Shown here: positions 18,087 through 27,841 of the stretch, piece after piece
Position numbering within the stretch: position 1 is the stretch's first letter
Layout of the letters: every line of letters begins with the position of its first letter
Assembly (NCBI GenBank): GCA_012735505.1
Contig: JAAYHE010000021.1
Coordinates: forward strand, 1 to 64,000
Direction: 5' to 3'
Length of the DNA stretch: 64,000 nt
DNA from: Bacillota bacterium
GTDB lineage: Bacteria; Bacillota; UBA994; UBA5500
Translations under genes and position numbers: made by a program
The notes under the pieces: model-generated
What the model was told of the DNA's origin: nothing
The model's input: the letters and a program-made list of their open reading frames with translations, nothing else
Databases searched by the model: none

Positions 18087-18814
18087 TTGAACAGATAGAT
18101 ATCCTCGGCAGCCCAGTCAACTTTTTGACTATGGAAACAGCGATCCAAGCGATCGCCCGCTGTATCGAGGAGAAGAAGGTTTGCCAAGTAGTTACGGCTA
18201 ATGCAGAAATTCTGTATACGGCTCAGCATGACCCAGGTCTTTTCCTAGCTCTCCATGATGCCGGGCTGGTAACTGCTGATGGCATGGGGGTGGTGTTAGC
18301 TTCCCGCATTCTGGGGCAACCGCTGCCAGAACGGGTAGCTGGTGTAGATCTGGTGTATGCTTTAGCCGAGCGCGGGGTGAGAGCCGGTTGGCGTTTCTAT
18401 TTGCTGGGCGCAAAACCCGAAGTCTTAAAGGTGGCGGTTGAGCGTTTAGAATTACATTACCCGGGGATTCAGATAGTAGGCAGCCATCACGGTTATTTCT
18501 CTCAGGCAGATAACGTGGCAATCCTCGAGGGAATAAGAAATAGCCAGCCAGACATATTGCTGGTGGCCATGGGGGCACCTAAACAAGATATTTGGCTTCA
18601 CGATTATTTAGATAAAAGCGGGGCCTATGTGGGCATTGGTGTGGGGGGGACCTTTGATATCTTGGCGGGAGCCGTACAACGAGCCCCGCTGTGGATGCAG
18701 CGTTTCGGTTTGGAATGGCTATTTCGCCTCTGGCAAGAGCCACGACGTTGGCGCCGTGTTTTACTACTGCCGAGATTTATTTGGGCCGTGCTCTGGCAAC
18801 GTTTCCGCCGCTAG
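18083..18814 (+). CDS. tagA: WecG/TagA/CpsF family glycosyltransferase
   Basis: Members of this family transfer ManNAc (or a related sugar) onto undecaprenyl-diphosphate-GlcNAc, an early committed step of wall teichoic acid or secondary wall polymer synthesis. The 243-residue protein has the typical VVTANAEILYTAQHD, ADGMGVVLASRILGQPLPERVAGVDL and VAMGAPKQDIWLHDY segments. It is the last gene of the coupled operon with csaB. The actual sugar is not determined by sequence reading. Confidence 0.93.
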   Translation: MIEQIDILGSPVNFLTMETAIQAIARCIEEKKVCQVVTANAEILYTAQHDPGLFLALHDAGLVTADGMGVVLASRILGQPLPERVAGVDLVYALAERGVRAGWRFYLLGAKPEVLKVAVERLELHYPGIQIVGSHHGYFSQADNVAILEGIRNSQPDILLVAMGAPKQDIWLHDYLDKSGAYVGIGVGGTFDILAGAVQRAPLWMQRFGLEWLFRLWQEPRRWRRVLLLPRFIWAVLWQRFRR

Positions 18815-18882
18815 ATTATATTGATAGATAAGGGGCAAAAGCGTTAAGCTGGGGCCGATACACCGAATAGGGAGGGGAAGCA

Positions 18883-19383
18883 GTGAGCAAGCGTCTTTAT
18901 AAGTCTAGCGATGATGCCATGATAGCCGGCGTCTGCGCTGGCATAGCCGAGTATTTTAATGTAGACCCTACTTTGATTCGCTTAGGTTTCGTATTGTTGA
19001 TGTTTATGGGTGGTAGTGGAGTTTTGGCTTATCTTGTAGCAGCCATCGTTATGCCCGAGCGGCCCCGGGATGATAGGTGGCAACCCACAGGTGAGGCTGG
19101 CCACTATTATGATAAAACGACAGTAGATGGTGGTAGCCGGCACGAAACTTCGCAAGCAAGCGGTCCAGAAACACCGCCTGGTGCTGGCACCAAGGCGAAA
19201 CCAGTTCGCAGCAATAATGGCCAAACATTGTTAGCCTATATTTTAATCGGCATTGGTGGTTACATGCTGGTTTCTCGCCATGTAAATTGGCATCGTTTAC
19301 TGCGTCTGTTGCAACCTTATTGGCCTGCGCTCTTTATCATCTTGGGACTGATCCTGCTAGCCCAGTCACTGGATCGCAGATAG
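18883..19383 (+). CDS. PspC-domain protein with LiaF-type transmembrane C-terminus
   Basis: The first 60 residues are a PspC domain (KRLYKSSDDAMIAGVCAGIAEYFNVDPTLIRLGFVLLMFMGGSGVLAYLVAAIVMPE), with one membrane span. A polar linker of about 45 residues follows, then two further hydrophobic segments (LLAYILIGIGGYMLVSRH and WPALFIILGLILLAQSL) like the LiaF/DUF5668 membrane unit. Such proteins sense or relay envelope stress. The start is GTG at 18883 after GGGAGGGG. It is 68 nt downstream of tagA, so it may be cotranscribed or have its own promoter. Confidence 0.88.
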   Translation: MSKRLYKSSDDAMIAGVCAGIAEYFNVDPTLIRLGFVLLMFMGGSGVLAYLVAAIVMPERPRDDRWQPTGEAGHYYDKTTVDGGSRHETSQASGPETPPGAGTKAKPVRSNNGQTLLAYILIGIGGYMLVSRHVNWHRLLRLLQPYWPALFIILGLILLAQSLDRR

Positions 19384-19423
19384 CGGGCTCGAGCCTGTCT
19401 ACGGCCCGTTGCTATGCAACAAA

Positions 19424-19459
19424 AAAGCGCCTTTCAGCTAAACTGAAGGGCGCTTTCTT
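19424..19459. terminator. Bidirectional terminator between the PspC gene and RNase J
   Basis: A 14-bp stem (19424-19437 with 19443-19456, one G-U pair) and a 5-nt loop are flanked by an A run on the left and TTTCTT on the right, so it can serve both convergent transcripts. Confidence 0.9.
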
Positions 19460-19465
19460 ATGCCT

Positions 19466-21127
19466 TTAAACCTCCATGATAATCGGCAGAATCATAGGCC
19501 GGCGTTTAGTTCGCTCGTACAAGAAGCTGCCAAGTACTTCTTTGGCGGCCGACTTAAGCATCGACCATTCGGTTATCTCACCGCGCAAGCAGGTCTGCAA
19601 ACTTGCTTTCACCTGTTCTTCCGCTTCGGCAATCAGGTTTTCTGATTCGCGCACATAGACGAAGCCTCGGGTGATGATATCAGGCCCGGCTTTGATGGTG
19701 CGGGTTTCTTTATCAATGGTGACCACGACGACTAGCACTCCATCTAACGAGAGTTGCTGTCGGTCGCGGAGCACGACATTGCCCACGTCGCCGATACCCA
19801 AGCCGTCTACTAGCACCACACCAGCCGGTGCTTTACCAGCTATGCGGGCTCCATCCGCATCGAATTCCAAAATATCGCCGTTTTGCAGGGTGAAAACATT
19901 GTCCCGGGGCACGCCTACTTCTTCTGCCAGATTAGCAAAGGCAGATATATGGCGATATTCTCCATGAAAGGGTACCACGTATTTCGGACGTACCAGATTG
20001 ATCAATAGCTTCAGTTCTTCTTGGCTAGCATGGCCCGATACGTGCACTTGGGCACTTTCCTGGGAGATAACATGGGCCCCGGCTCTAGCTAAACCGTCGA
20101 TGACGCGGTTGACCAATTTTTCGTTGCCCGGAACTGGCGTAGATGACAGGATGACGGTGTCTCCTGGTACGATGTTAACGCAATTGTGGCTTTGCTTCGC
20201 CATCCGTGTTAGGCCCGATAGGGGCTCGCCCTGACTTCCGGTTGACAAAATCAACACCTTATGAGCTGGCAAGCGGCTAACTTCTTCGGGCTCGATATAT
20301 GCCCCTTCCGGGTATTGTAGATAACCTAACTCGGTACTGATGCGCACGTTATTGATCATGCTGCGCCCGATCACTGCCACCTTGCGGCCATATTTAACTG
20401 CCGTATCAAAGGCTTGCTGAATACGATGGATGTTAGACGCAAAAGTGGCCATGATGATGCGATCACGGGTCCGGTTAAAAATCTCGTCTAGTGTGCGCCC
20501 CACAACCCTTTCCGAAGGGGTATAGCCTGGTCGATGCGCGTTAGTCGAATCAGCGAAAAGGGCCAAAACACCTTTCTTACCATATTCGGCCAGAGTATGG
20601 TAATCCGCTACCTTGCCATCAACCGGTGTTTGGTCGAACTTGAAATCGCCACTATGCAAAAGCACGCCAATGGGAGTTTCTATGGCCAAAGCCACCCCAT
20701 CGGGGATACTATGATTCATATGAATGAAGCGCACTTTAAAGTTGCGACCTAGAGAGACGAGCTCGCCCGCTTTCACCTCATGGGTCTTGGCAGTAAGCCG
20801 ATGTTCATCGAGCTTGCCTCGCAAAATGCCTAAAGTCAGGCGCGTGCCATATATTGGCGTATCAATTTCTTGCAGGATATAGGGGATAGCCCCGATATGA
20901 TCTTCATGCCCATGGGTGAGCACGATGCCCCGTATCTTCTTGCGGTTCTCAATCAAGTAGGAAATATTAGGGATGACATAATCAATGCCGAGCATCTCAT
21001 CTTCCGGAAACTTAAGACCAGCGTCGACGACGATAATATCGCCACGACACTCTACAGCAAACATATTTTTGCCGATCTCTCCGATTCCCCCTAAGGGAAT
21101 CACTTGCACTTTTGTATCATTTGTCAC
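19466..21127 (-). CDS. rnj: Ribonuclease J
   Basis: RNase J is a metallo-beta-lactamase/beta-CASP nuclease with endo- and 5'-to-3' exonuclease activity in mRNA decay and rRNA maturation. The 553-residue protein has the zinc-binding LTHGHEDHIGAIPYIL motif, GDFKFDQTPVDG, the beta-CASP segments and the C-terminal HVSGHASQEELKLLI and VPFHGEYRHISAFANLA regions. It starts with GTG at 21127 preceded by AGAGGAAGG on the minus strand. It is transcribed alone, convergent with the PspC gene and divergent from ftsEX. It cannot be assigned to J1 or J2 from one copy. Confidence 0.97.
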   Translation of the reverse strand: MTNDTKVQVIPLGGIGEIGKNMFAVECRGDIIVVDAGLKFPEDEMLGIDYVIPNISYLIENRKKIRGIVLTHGHEDHIGAIPYILQEIDTPIYGTRLTLGILRGKLDEHRLTAKTHEVKAGELVSLGRNFKVRFIHMNHSIPDGVALAIETPIGVLLHSGDFKFDQTPVDGKVADYHTLAEYGKKGVLALFADSTNAHRPGYTPSERVVGRTLDEIFNRTRDRIIMATFASNIHRIQQAFDTAVKYGRKVAVIGRSMINNVRISTELGYLQYPEGAYIEPEEVSRLPAHKVLILSTGSQGEPLSGLTRMAKQSHNCVNIVPGDTVILSSTPVPGNEKLVNRVIDGLARAGAHVISQESAQVHVSGHASQEELKLLINLVRPKYVVPFHGEYRHISAFANLAEEVGVPRDNVFTLQNGDILEFDADGARIAGKAPAGVVLVDGLGIGDVGNVVLRDRQQLSLDGVLVVVVTIDKETRTIKAGPDIITRGFVYVRESENLIAEAEEQVKASLQTCLRGEITEWSMLKSAAKEVLGSFLYERTKRRPMILPIIMEV

Positions 21128-21600
21128 GATTACCTTCCTCTTTCTGTATTCTCTAATCCTTGTTCCCTAGGCATCTTTACCCGATCCACATAGCCTATTC
21201 AATATGGTTAGTATTCCCTTTAGATCCACAGCCGATTGCCCCCGCTGGGCCACGCGAAACCACATTAATTAATTCTAGCACATTTTCCAGTTACCTAGAA
21301 GTGCGCCGCCCCGCGACTAGGCGCTAACTGCCAATTTCCTATAAAAAGCAACATAAAAAGCCGATTGCGACAAGGATTTGTTAGGGCCCGTGTCGAAGCT
21401 GCGAAGGTGCAGGATTATATCTTGGCGTATGCAAACGAAATACGTCGTACTATTTTACAGCTGTCTCTCAGGTCTGTAGTAAAGGTCGAGCCCCACCTTT
21501 ACTAGCACGCCATCTGCAGGCATGGCCGGATCTAGTGACACTGGTAGGTAGCAAGAGACAAGGCACCATGGAGGTACACGCAAGAAGGAAGGTGGTTAGC
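21128..21600. other. Long divergent intergenic region between RNase J and ftsE
   Basis: These 473 bases hold no supported gene. A 9-bp inverted repeat AGTAAAGGT/ACCTTTACT (21478-21486 with 21495-21503) lies about 100 nt before ftsE but has no T run, so it is more likely a leader structure than a terminator. Promoters for both divergent genes must lie here, yet no box pair with consensus quality was found. An in-frame extension of ftsE up to 21535 exists but has no ribosome site. Confidence 0.6.
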
Positions 21601-22287
21601 TTGCTCGAGCTCTATGCCATTACCAAGATTTACGGCAACGGGGTAGTAGCTTTACGAGATGTTAATTTGAAAGTCGACAAAGGGGAGTTTGTCTTTATCG
21701 TCGGCCCTAGTGGCGCTGGCAAGACAACCGTAACCCGTTTAATATTAGCTGAAGAAAAACCGACCAAGGGTCAGATTATTGTCAATAACAAAGTAGTCAA
21801 CAACCTGAAACCACGGGAGATTCCCTTTCTGCGGCGGCAGATTGGTACCGTCTTTCAGGATTTCCGGCTCATGCCTAATTGGACTGTTGAGGAGAATGTT
21901 TCTTTCGCCATGAAAGTGGTGGAAGCACCTACGCGGGCTATCCGTAGGCGAGTGCCTGAGGTATTAGCCTTGGTGGGCTTGTCTAGTAAAGCAAAACATT
22001 TGCCTCACCAGCTATCCGGCGGTGAGCAACAGCGGGTGGCGTTGGCTCGCGCCATCGTCAACCAACCTTATATTCTGTTAGCCGACGAGCCTACGGGTAA
22101 CCTCGATCCCGATACTGCTTGGGGCATCATGGACATCTTGCAGGATATTAATGCCCAAGGCACCACGGTGCTGATGGTGACCCATGCCAAGAACATCGTC
22201 GACGCTATGCGCAAGCGAGTGGTAGCTTTAGAAGCTGGGCGCATAGTCAGAGATGAGTACAGGGGGTCTTACGGCGATGAAAATTAG
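21601..22287 (+). CDS. ftsE: Cell-division ABC transporter ATPase FtsE
   Basis: FtsE is the nucleotide-binding subunit of FtsEX, which does not pump a solute but switches peptidoglycan hydrolases on. Walker A is GPSGAGKTT, the signature is LSGGEQQRVALARA, and Walker B is LLADEPTGNLD. The TTG at 21601, after GGAAGGTGG, gives 228 residues, the usual FtsE length; upstream in-frame codons lack a ribosome site. It overlaps ftsX by 11 nt. The next gene encodes the coiled-coil/M23 partner, so the functional module is complete. Confidence 0.96.
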   Translation: MLELYAITKIYGNGVVALRDVNLKVDKGEFVFIVGPSGAGKTTVTRLILAEEKPTKGQIIVNNKVVNNLKPREIPFLRRQIGTVFQDFRLMPNWTVEENVSFAMKVVEAPTRAIRRRVPEVLALVGLSSKAKHLPHQLSGGEQQRVALARAIVNQPYILLADEPTGNLDPDTAWGIMDILQDINAQGTTVLMVTHAKNIVDAMRKRVVALEAGRIVRDEYRGSYGDEN

Positions 22288-23164
22288 AACTTGGGCCTAT
22301 TTTCATGGACAGGCCTTTGCCAGTATGCGGCGCAACAGTTGGATGACCATCGCCTCTATCGGGACAGTGGCTGTAACCATGGTTGTTTTTGGAGCTTTCC
22401 TCTTGCTGGCCAACAATATCACCCATATGGCAGGCAATATCGAATCCAAAGTGGAGATTTCTGTTTACTTGCAAGACGAAATCACCAGCGAAGAGATAGA
22501 TCGTCTGGCTCAGGAATTTACTAGCCTAGAGCAGATTGCCTTAGTTAAATACGTAAGCAAAGAAGAAGCGCTCTTACGCATGCGCGATTGGTTTGGCGAG
22601 AGTTCTGACTTCTTAGCCGGGCTGGAAATGGACAACCCTTTGCGCAATGGTTTTGATCTGCGTACCCACCGCCCAGAGCAGGTATTAGAAGTAGTGCCTA
22701 TCCTGCAAACCTTCGATGGTGTGGCCGATGTGCAGTACGGCCAGGGTATCGTTGAGCAATTGTTTGCTGTGACTGGCATGCTGCGGGTTATAGCTTTAGG
22801 TTTAATGTTAGGGCTAGCGGCTGCTGCCACCTTCATTATAGCTAACACTATTCGGATTACAGTTTTCGCCCGGCGGCGCGAGATTAGCATCATGAAGTAC
22901 GTAGGCGCCACCGACTGGTTTATCCGCTGGCCGTTCATCATCGAAGGCATGACTCTAGGCCTGATTGGCTCCTTGGTGGCTAGCGGCTTGGTAATTTGGT
23001 TTTACCAGGCAGCAGTTCGTTCCTTAGCCGTATCATTGCCAGTTTTACCTCTGGTCAAACCCTGGCCTTTCTTATTGGGCGTGACCGGATGGCTAGTTTT
23101 GTTAGGTACTGCTATCGGCGTGGTTGGTAGTACTATCTCCTTACGCCGTTTCCTCAGGGTATAA
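22277..23164 (+). CDS. ftsX: Cell-division permease-like protein FtsX
   Basis: FtsX is the membrane partner of FtsE and carries the ATPase signal to an extracellular hydrolase through its large external loop. The 295-residue protein has an N-terminal cytoplasmic tail, a first membrane segment (WMTIASIGTVAVTMVVFGAFLLL), an extracellular domain of about 110 residues (VEISVYLQDEITSEEIDRLA to GIVEQLF), and three further segments. The NTIRITVFARRREISIMKYVGAT motif is typical of the family. ATG 22277 is preceded by AGGGGG and lies inside the end of ftsE. Confidence 0.95.
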   Translation: MKIRTWAYFHGQAFASMRRNSWMTIASIGTVAVTMVVFGAFLLLANNITHMAGNIESKVEISVYLQDEITSEEIDRLAQEFTSLEQIALVKYVSKEEALLRMRDWFGESSDFLAGLEMDNPLRNGFDLRTHRPEQVLEVVPILQTFDGVADVQYGQGIVEQLFAVTGMLRVIALGLMLGLAAAATFIIANTIRITVFARRREISIMKYVGATDWFIRWPFIIEGMTLGLIGSLVASGLVIWFYQAAVRSLAVSLPVLPLVKPWPFLLGVTGWLVLLGTAIGVVGSTISLRRFLRV

Positions 23165-23175
23165 GTTTTATTTCC

Positions 23176-23238
23176 TAGCAACGCAGAGCGTTGCGGGCCA
23201 ATAAAGTGCTAGTTGCGTAGCAACTAGCAGCTTGTACT
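23176..23238 (+). repeat. Two-hairpin interspersed repeat (family R1), copy B
   Basis: This is the best-preserved copy: GCAACGC-AGA-GCGTTGC (23178-23194) and TAGTTGC-GTA-GCAACTA (23210-23226), both perfect 7-bp stems, with the conserved GGGC, AATAAAGTG and trailing GCTTGTACT blocks. It sits between ftsX and the M23 gene, 36 nt before the latter's start. Confidence 0.82.
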
Positions 23239-23271
23239 TATATACTAGCTCAGCCAGAAAGGAGGGAGAGA

Positions 23272-24417
23272 ATGGAACGCTTGCGGCAAAGGCTATCAGT
23301 TGCTTTGGTCTTGCTGCTTGTCTTGAGCCTGGGACTACCGGCTTTTGCTAGCAACATCAGTGATAAGCAGGCCGAGTATGAACGGGTGCAGCGAGAGATT
23401 GCCCAGATAGAAAAGAGAATTTACGACAACCAACAAGAGGCCAAGTCTATTAATAGCGAGATTGTCCGCTTAGACAAGGAAATCCAGCAGGCGGAACAAC
23501 AGCTAGGTTACTTAGAAACGCGACTAAAAACAACAGAGACAGAAATAGCTGCTATAGAAGAGGACCTGACCGAGGCAGAAGAAAAACTTGCCTTCCGGCA
23601 GGAAATGCTGAAGACGCGCGTGCGTGCTTTATACGAGCGGGGCACCGTTAGCTACTTAGAAGTGTTGCTCAATGCGCGTAGCTTCTCTGACCTGATTAAC
23701 CGCGTCAATCTGTTGCGGCAGGTGGTAGCCCATGACGTGAACGTGGTAGATTCCATCAGGAGCGAGAAGGCGCGCATCGAAGAACAGAAGAATATTTTGG
23801 AGCTTAAACGACAAGACTTAGCACGCCTTCGGCAAGAAACCGAACGCAATAGAGGAGCTCTTGCTTCGCGGCAGGCAGAACACCGCAGCTATCTCACCAA
23901 GCTAGAACGAGATCGTGAGGCATGGCTCGAGAGCCTACGTGACATCGAATTGGTAGCGCAAGAGCTAGAGAGACTGATTAGGGAAGGCCAGGGTGCGAAT
24001 CCTAACCCGGTTCAGGGTACTGGTACTTACACTTGGCCGACACCCGGATATACTAGGATCACGTCGCCTTATGGTCAGCGCAACCATCCGATATTTGGCG
24101 GCAGCAGTTTCCACTATGGTATAGATATAGGCGCACCCATGGGAGCAAAAATTGTGGCTGCCGACTCGGGGACGGTTCTATTTGCCGGTTGGATGACCGG
24201 TTATGGGCAAGTAGTTATTCTCGACCATGGTAATGGTCGTTCCACCCTCTATGCCCACGCATCAGTTCTGTTGGTAAAAAACAATCAGCGGGTCATCAAA
24301 GGACAGCAGATTGCTAAAGTGGGTTCGACGGGCTGGAGCACCGGTGCGCATCTGCACTTCGAGTTCCGCATTAATGGGGCTAAGCAGAACCCGCTCAACT
24401 ATGTAAAACGACCATAA
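23272..24417 (+). CDS. EnvC/CwlO-type murein hydrolase (activator) with coiled coil and M23 domain
   Basis: The 381-residue protein has a signal peptide (VALVLLLVLSLGLPAFAS), a long coiled coil over about residues 30-235, a linker, and a C-terminal M23/LytM domain. The metal-ligand motifs look intact: HYGIDIGAPMGAKI (HxxxD) and GAHLHFEFRI (HxH). It may therefore be an active endopeptidase rather than a dead activator like E. coli EnvC. Its position directly after ftsEX indicates that it is the hydrolase, or hydrolase activator, controlled by FtsX. A terminator hairpin follows at 24520. Confidence 0.92.
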   Translation: MERLRQRLSVALVLLLVLSLGLPAFASNISDKQAEYERVQREIAQIEKRIYDNQQEAKSINSEIVRLDKEIQQAEQQLGYLETRLKTTETEIAAIEEDLTEAEEKLAFRQEMLKTRVRALYERGTVSYLEVLLNARSFSDLINRVNLLRQVVAHDVNVVDSIRSEKARIEEQKNILELKRQDLARLRQETERNRGALASRQAEHRSYLTKLERDREAWLESLRDIELVAQELERLIREGQGANPNPVQGTGTYTWPTPGYTRITSPYGQRNHPIFGGSSFHYGIDIGAPMGAKIVAADSGTVLFAGWMTGYGQVVILDHGNGRSTLYAHASVLLVKNNQRVIKGQQIAKVGSTGWSTGAHLHFEFRINGAKQNPLNYVKRP

Positions 24418-24519
24418 TTGAATACAAAACTATTACCCCTTCGCTCTCGCCTAAGGCTATAGCAAATGTCTGAAATGATTGAGGTCCGCCGAGGAGTGCA
24501 GGAGTGAGGGATGAGAAAC

Positions 24520-24560
24520 ACCCCTCTGGATGATGCCCTATCTCCAGAGGGGTATTTGTT
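24520..24560 (+). terminator. Terminator after the M23 gene
   Basis: An 11-bp stem (24520-24530 with 24543-24553) is followed by ATTTGTTAT. Confidence 0.85.
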
Positions 24561-24592
24561 ATATAATTTTATAATATAAGGGAGGTGTAGCC

Positions 24593-25831
24593 ATGCCCCC
24601 AATCTGGGAACTTGCTGGGGCCTATTATGAGGCGTTAGAGGAGTTTTTTGGTAACTACATGTTTTGGCTGGTGCTGGGGTTGATTGCTTGGCAGTTTCGC
24701 CGGTCGGAGAAAATGGAGCGAGTCTTTTATGGGCGGCCGCGACAACCCTTGCTGGGGAGGGTTTTGTTAGCTTTAGTCTTTGGCCTAATAGGAGGTTTTA
24801 TCGGCAGTTTGCTCTTGACAGGTATCGGGATCTCTATCTCTATTCATTCGACCCGCTACGTCCTCTTGCTCTCTCTATTATTATCCCTAATCCATATGCG
24901 GTTTATCTGCTTCGCTTATTCGGGTGGTCTGTTGTCCTTGATCAGCCTCATATTCGGTTGGCCTGAGCTGGATGTGGCTTCTTTATTGGGTCTAATTGCT
25001 GTTTTACATTGTGTGGAAAGTATTTTAATGCTTATGAGCGGCCACATCAACTCTTTCCCTGTGGCGGTACGCCAGCCTTCGGGGCGTTTGGTTGGTGGTT
25101 ATAGTTTGCAGATGTTCTGGCCTTTGCCCCTCTTGGCCTTAGTCTTTATTCCCCACATAGCTGGCGGCACGGCGAGTGGGGGCATCGCTATGCCTAGCTG
25201 GTGGCCTTTGATACGCCCCGCTGGCACAGACAATTTGACTCAGCTAACCCTCTATATGACTCCCCTTTTGGCCGGCCTCGGTTATGGTGATCTGGCTGTA
25301 ACCATGCCTCCGAAGCAGAAAGCACGGGATTCGGCCATCCGTTTACTCGGCTATAGCCTAGTTTTGTTAGGCCTGGCGTGGCTAGGTAGCAAGGTGCCGG
25401 CCTTGCTACCCCTAGGTGTGTTGTTTGCACCTTTGGGCCACGAAATGTTGATAGTCATTGCTAACCAACGGGAACAAGAGGGCAAGCCTCTTTTCGCCCA
25501 CGACGGGCCAGGCTTAATGATTATGGAAGTGTTAGACGGCAGCCTGGCGGAGCGGGCAGGCTTACGTCCCCATGACATAATTCTTACCGTTAACGGGCAG
25601 GAAGTGGAAACTATTGCCCAACTGGGGACTATTTTGCAAAGTGAGCCACAAGTGGTGATGACCATTATGCGGGGCCACTATACTTCAACGGTTGTTTTGG
25701 TTTTGCCTATAGACGGAGGGCCACAGCAGTTAGGTGCTCTGATGGTGCCCAGCCAAGATACTGGCGCTTATGTAGAAGCTCGACTCAAAAGCCCCCTGCA
25801 ACCTTTGCTCAGATGGTGGCAGCGGGGGTAG
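24593..25831 (+). CDS. MinJ-like polytopic membrane protein with C-terminal PDZ domain
   Basis: The 412-residue protein has about seven or eight hydrophobic segments in the first 290 residues and a C-terminal PDZ domain (about 304-378: LMIMEVLDGSLAERAGLRPHDII, VNGQEVETIAQLGTIL). This architecture and the position just before uvrBA correspond to MinJ (YvjD) of Bacillus subtilis, the bridge that links MinD to DivIVA at cell poles. Sequence-level identity with MinJ cannot be judged by eye, so the call is by architecture and synteny; a PDZ regulator of a site-2 protease or of swarming is the alternative. ATG 24593 follows GGGAGGTG. Confidence 0.7.
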   Translation: MPPIWELAGAYYEALEEFFGNYMFWLVLGLIAWQFRRSEKMERVFYGRPRQPLLGRVLLALVFGLIGGFIGSLLLTGIGISISIHSTRYVLLLSLLLSLIHMRFICFAYSGGLLSLISLIFGWPELDVASLLGLIAVLHCVESILMLMSGHINSFPVAVRQPSGRLVGGYSLQMFWPLPLLALVFIPHIAGGTASGGIAMPSWWPLIRPAGTDNLTQLTLYMTPLLAGLGYGDLAVTMPPKQKARDSAIRLLGYSLVLLGLAWLGSKVPALLPLGVLFAPLGHEMLIVIANQREQEGKPLFAHDGPGLMIMEVLDGSLAERAGLRPHDIILTVNGQEVETIAQLGTILQSEPQVVMTIMRGHYTSTVVLVLPIDGGPQQLGALMVPSQDTGAYVEARLKSPLQPLLRWWQRG

Positions 25832-25855
25832 CGGCACAAGGAGGTTGCTAGCGCT

Positions 25856-27823
25856 ATGTTTGAACTAAAGTCTGAATTCCGGCCAACGGGTGACCAACCC
25901 CGGGCCATTGCTGCCTTGGCGGAGGGTGTTAAGGCTGGGGATCCTGCCCAGACGCTGCTGGGGGTCACCGGGTCGGGAAAAACTTTTACCATTGCCAACG
26001 TCATTGCCCAGGTCAACAAACCAACCCTGGTTTTGGCCCATAACAAAACCTTGGCTGCTCAACTCTGTGCCGAATTTCGAGAGTTTTTCCCTAATAACGC
26101 TGTCGAATATTTTGTCAGCTACTATGACTACTACCAGCCCGAGGCTTATATCCCCTCGACGGATACCTATATAGAAAAGGATGCGCAGATTAACGAGGAG
26201 ATAGACAAGCTGCGTCACTCGGCCACTTCCGCCCTATTTGAACGCCGAGATGTAATTATCGTGGCCAGTGTTTCTTGTATTTACGGTTTAGGCAATCCCC
26301 AAGAATACAAAAAACTGTGTGTTTCGCTGCGGCCAGGGATGCAGAAAGATCGAGACGAGGTTTTGAGGGCCCTAGTAGGCATCCAGTATAGCCGGAACGA
26401 CATTGATTTTGCCCGTACTACTTTCCGAGTGCGTGGTGATAGCGTCGAAATTTTCCCGGCCTCCTCTACCGAGAGGGCAGTGCGGGTTGAGTTCTTTGGT
26501 GATGAAATCGATCGGATTTTAGAGATAGATACCTTGACAGGTGAGGTGATTGGCGAGCGTCACCATGTTGCCATTTTCCCTGCCTCTCACTTCGTCACTT
26601 CCGAGGAAGAAATGGCCCGCGCTATTGCTAGCATTGCGGCTGAACTAGAAGAACAGTTAGCTCTGTTGCGCAAAGAAAACAAGCTCTTAGAGGCTCAGCG
26701 CCTGGAGCAGCGTACCCGTTATGATTTGGAGATGATGCAAGAACTCGGCTTTTGCCCAGGGATAGAAAACTATTCGCGTCACCTCGACGGTCGCGCCCCA
26801 GGGGAACCTCCCTTCACCTTGTTAGATTATTTCCCCGACGATTGGCTCTTAATTGTAGACGAATCTCACGTCACCATCCCTCAGGTCCGCGGCATGTATG
26901 CTGGCGACCGCTCTCGGAAAGAGACACTAGTAGCCCATGGCTTTCGTTTGCCATCAGCTCTAGATAACCGCCCCCTCAATTTTGAGGAGTTTTATAGCCG
27001 GCTCAATCAGGTTATTTATGTTTCTGCTACACCTGCCCCCTTCGAACTAGGCGAAAGCACCCAAGTAGTAGAGCAGATTATCCGGCCTACCGGGCTCCTA
27101 GATCCTGAGGTGATTGTGCGTCCTATCCAGGGGCAGATCGATGACCTTTATGGTGAGATCAGGCAGCGGGTGGAGCGGGACGAGCGGGTCTTGGTGACGA
27201 CCTTAACTAAGAGAATGGCAGAAGCTCTCACCGACTATTTCCGCGAGATGGGGATTCGGGTGCGCTATTTGCATTCAGACATTGATACCCTGGAACGCAT
27301 GGAAATTATCCGCGGCTTGCGCTTAGGCGAATTCGATGTCTTAGTTGGCATCAACCTGCTGCGAGAAGGGCTAGACCTGCCCGAAGTGTCGTTGGTTGCC
27401 ATTCTCGATGCTGATAAAGAAGGTTTCCTGCGCTCGACGCCGTCGTTGATTCAAACTATCGGCCGCGCCGCCCGTAACGTGAACGGCCAGGTGATTATGT
27501 ATGCCGATCGCATCACCCAATCCATGGAAACGGCCATCCGCGAGACTAATAGGCGGCGCCAGATACAGATGCAGTATAATCAGGAGCATGGCATCATTCC
27601 GCGGAGTGTGCAAAAAGCCGTGCGCGATGTTATCGAGGCGACCAAGGTGGCTGAAAAGCAAGCCGAGTACATCACTAAGGAGAAGGTTGCCTCCCTCAGC
27701 CGTCGCGAGCTAGCAGATTTGATCAAGCGCCTTGAAAAGGAAATGAAAGATGCGGCCCGCCAGCTAGACTTCGAGCGTGCCGCCGACCTGCGCGACTTGA
27801 TCATCGAGCTCCGCGGTCGTTAG
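25856..27823 (+). CDS. uvrB: Excinuclease ABC subunit B
   Basis: UvrB is the helicase-like damage verifier of nucleotide excision repair; it receives DNA from UvrA and recruits UvrC. The 655-residue protein has Walker [17 protein letters not shown], the beta-hairpin region [21 protein letters not shown], the DESH box ([11 protein letters not shown]), helicase motifs V and VI ([28 protein letters not shown]) and a C-terminal UVR domain ([25 protein letters not shown]). AAGGAGG precedes ATG 25856. No terminator separates it from uvrA, although uvrA has its own putative promoter. Confidence 0.98.
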   Translation: MFELKSEFRPTGDQPRAIAALAEGVKAGDPAQTLLGVTGSGKTFTIANVIAQVNKPTLVLAHNKTLAAQLCAEFREFFPNNAVEYFVSYYDYYQPEAYIPSTDTYIEKDAQINEEIDKLRHSATSALFERRDVIIVASVSCIYGLGNPQEYKKLCVSLRPGMQKDRDEVLRALVGIQYSRNDIDFARTTFRVRGDSVEIFPASSTERAVRVEFFGDEIDRILEIDTLTGEVIGERHHVAIFPASHFVTSEEEMARAIASIAAELEEQLALLRKENKLLEAQRLEQRTRYDLEMMQELGFCPGIENYSRHLDGRAPGEPPFTLLDYFPDDWLLIVDESHVTIPQVRGMYAGDRSRKETLVAHGFRLPSALDNRPLNFEEFYSRLNQVIYVSATPAPFELGESTQVVEQIIRPTGLLDPEVIVRPIQGQIDDLYGEIRQRVERDERVLVTTLTKRMAEALTDYFREMGIRVRYLHSDIDTLERMEIIRGLRLGEFDVLVGINLLREGLDLPEVSLVAILDADKEGFLRSTPSLIQTIGRAARNVNGQVIMYADRITQSMETAIRETNRRRQIQMQYNQEHGIIPRSVQKAVRDVIEATKVAEKQAEYITKEKVASLSRRELADLIKRLEKEMKDAARQLDFERAADLRDLIIELRGR

Positions 27824-27841
27824 GTGCTCTGCGTGTAATCT

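Noticed and set aside
19408-19420. GTTGC-TAT-GCAAC hairpin resembling R1 hairpin 2
   Set aside because: Only 13 bases match and the conserved R1 spacer and tail are missing; likely chance.
21478-21503. Inverted repeat as a terminator upstream of ftsE
   Set aside because: No T run follows and no gene ends upstream in that direction.
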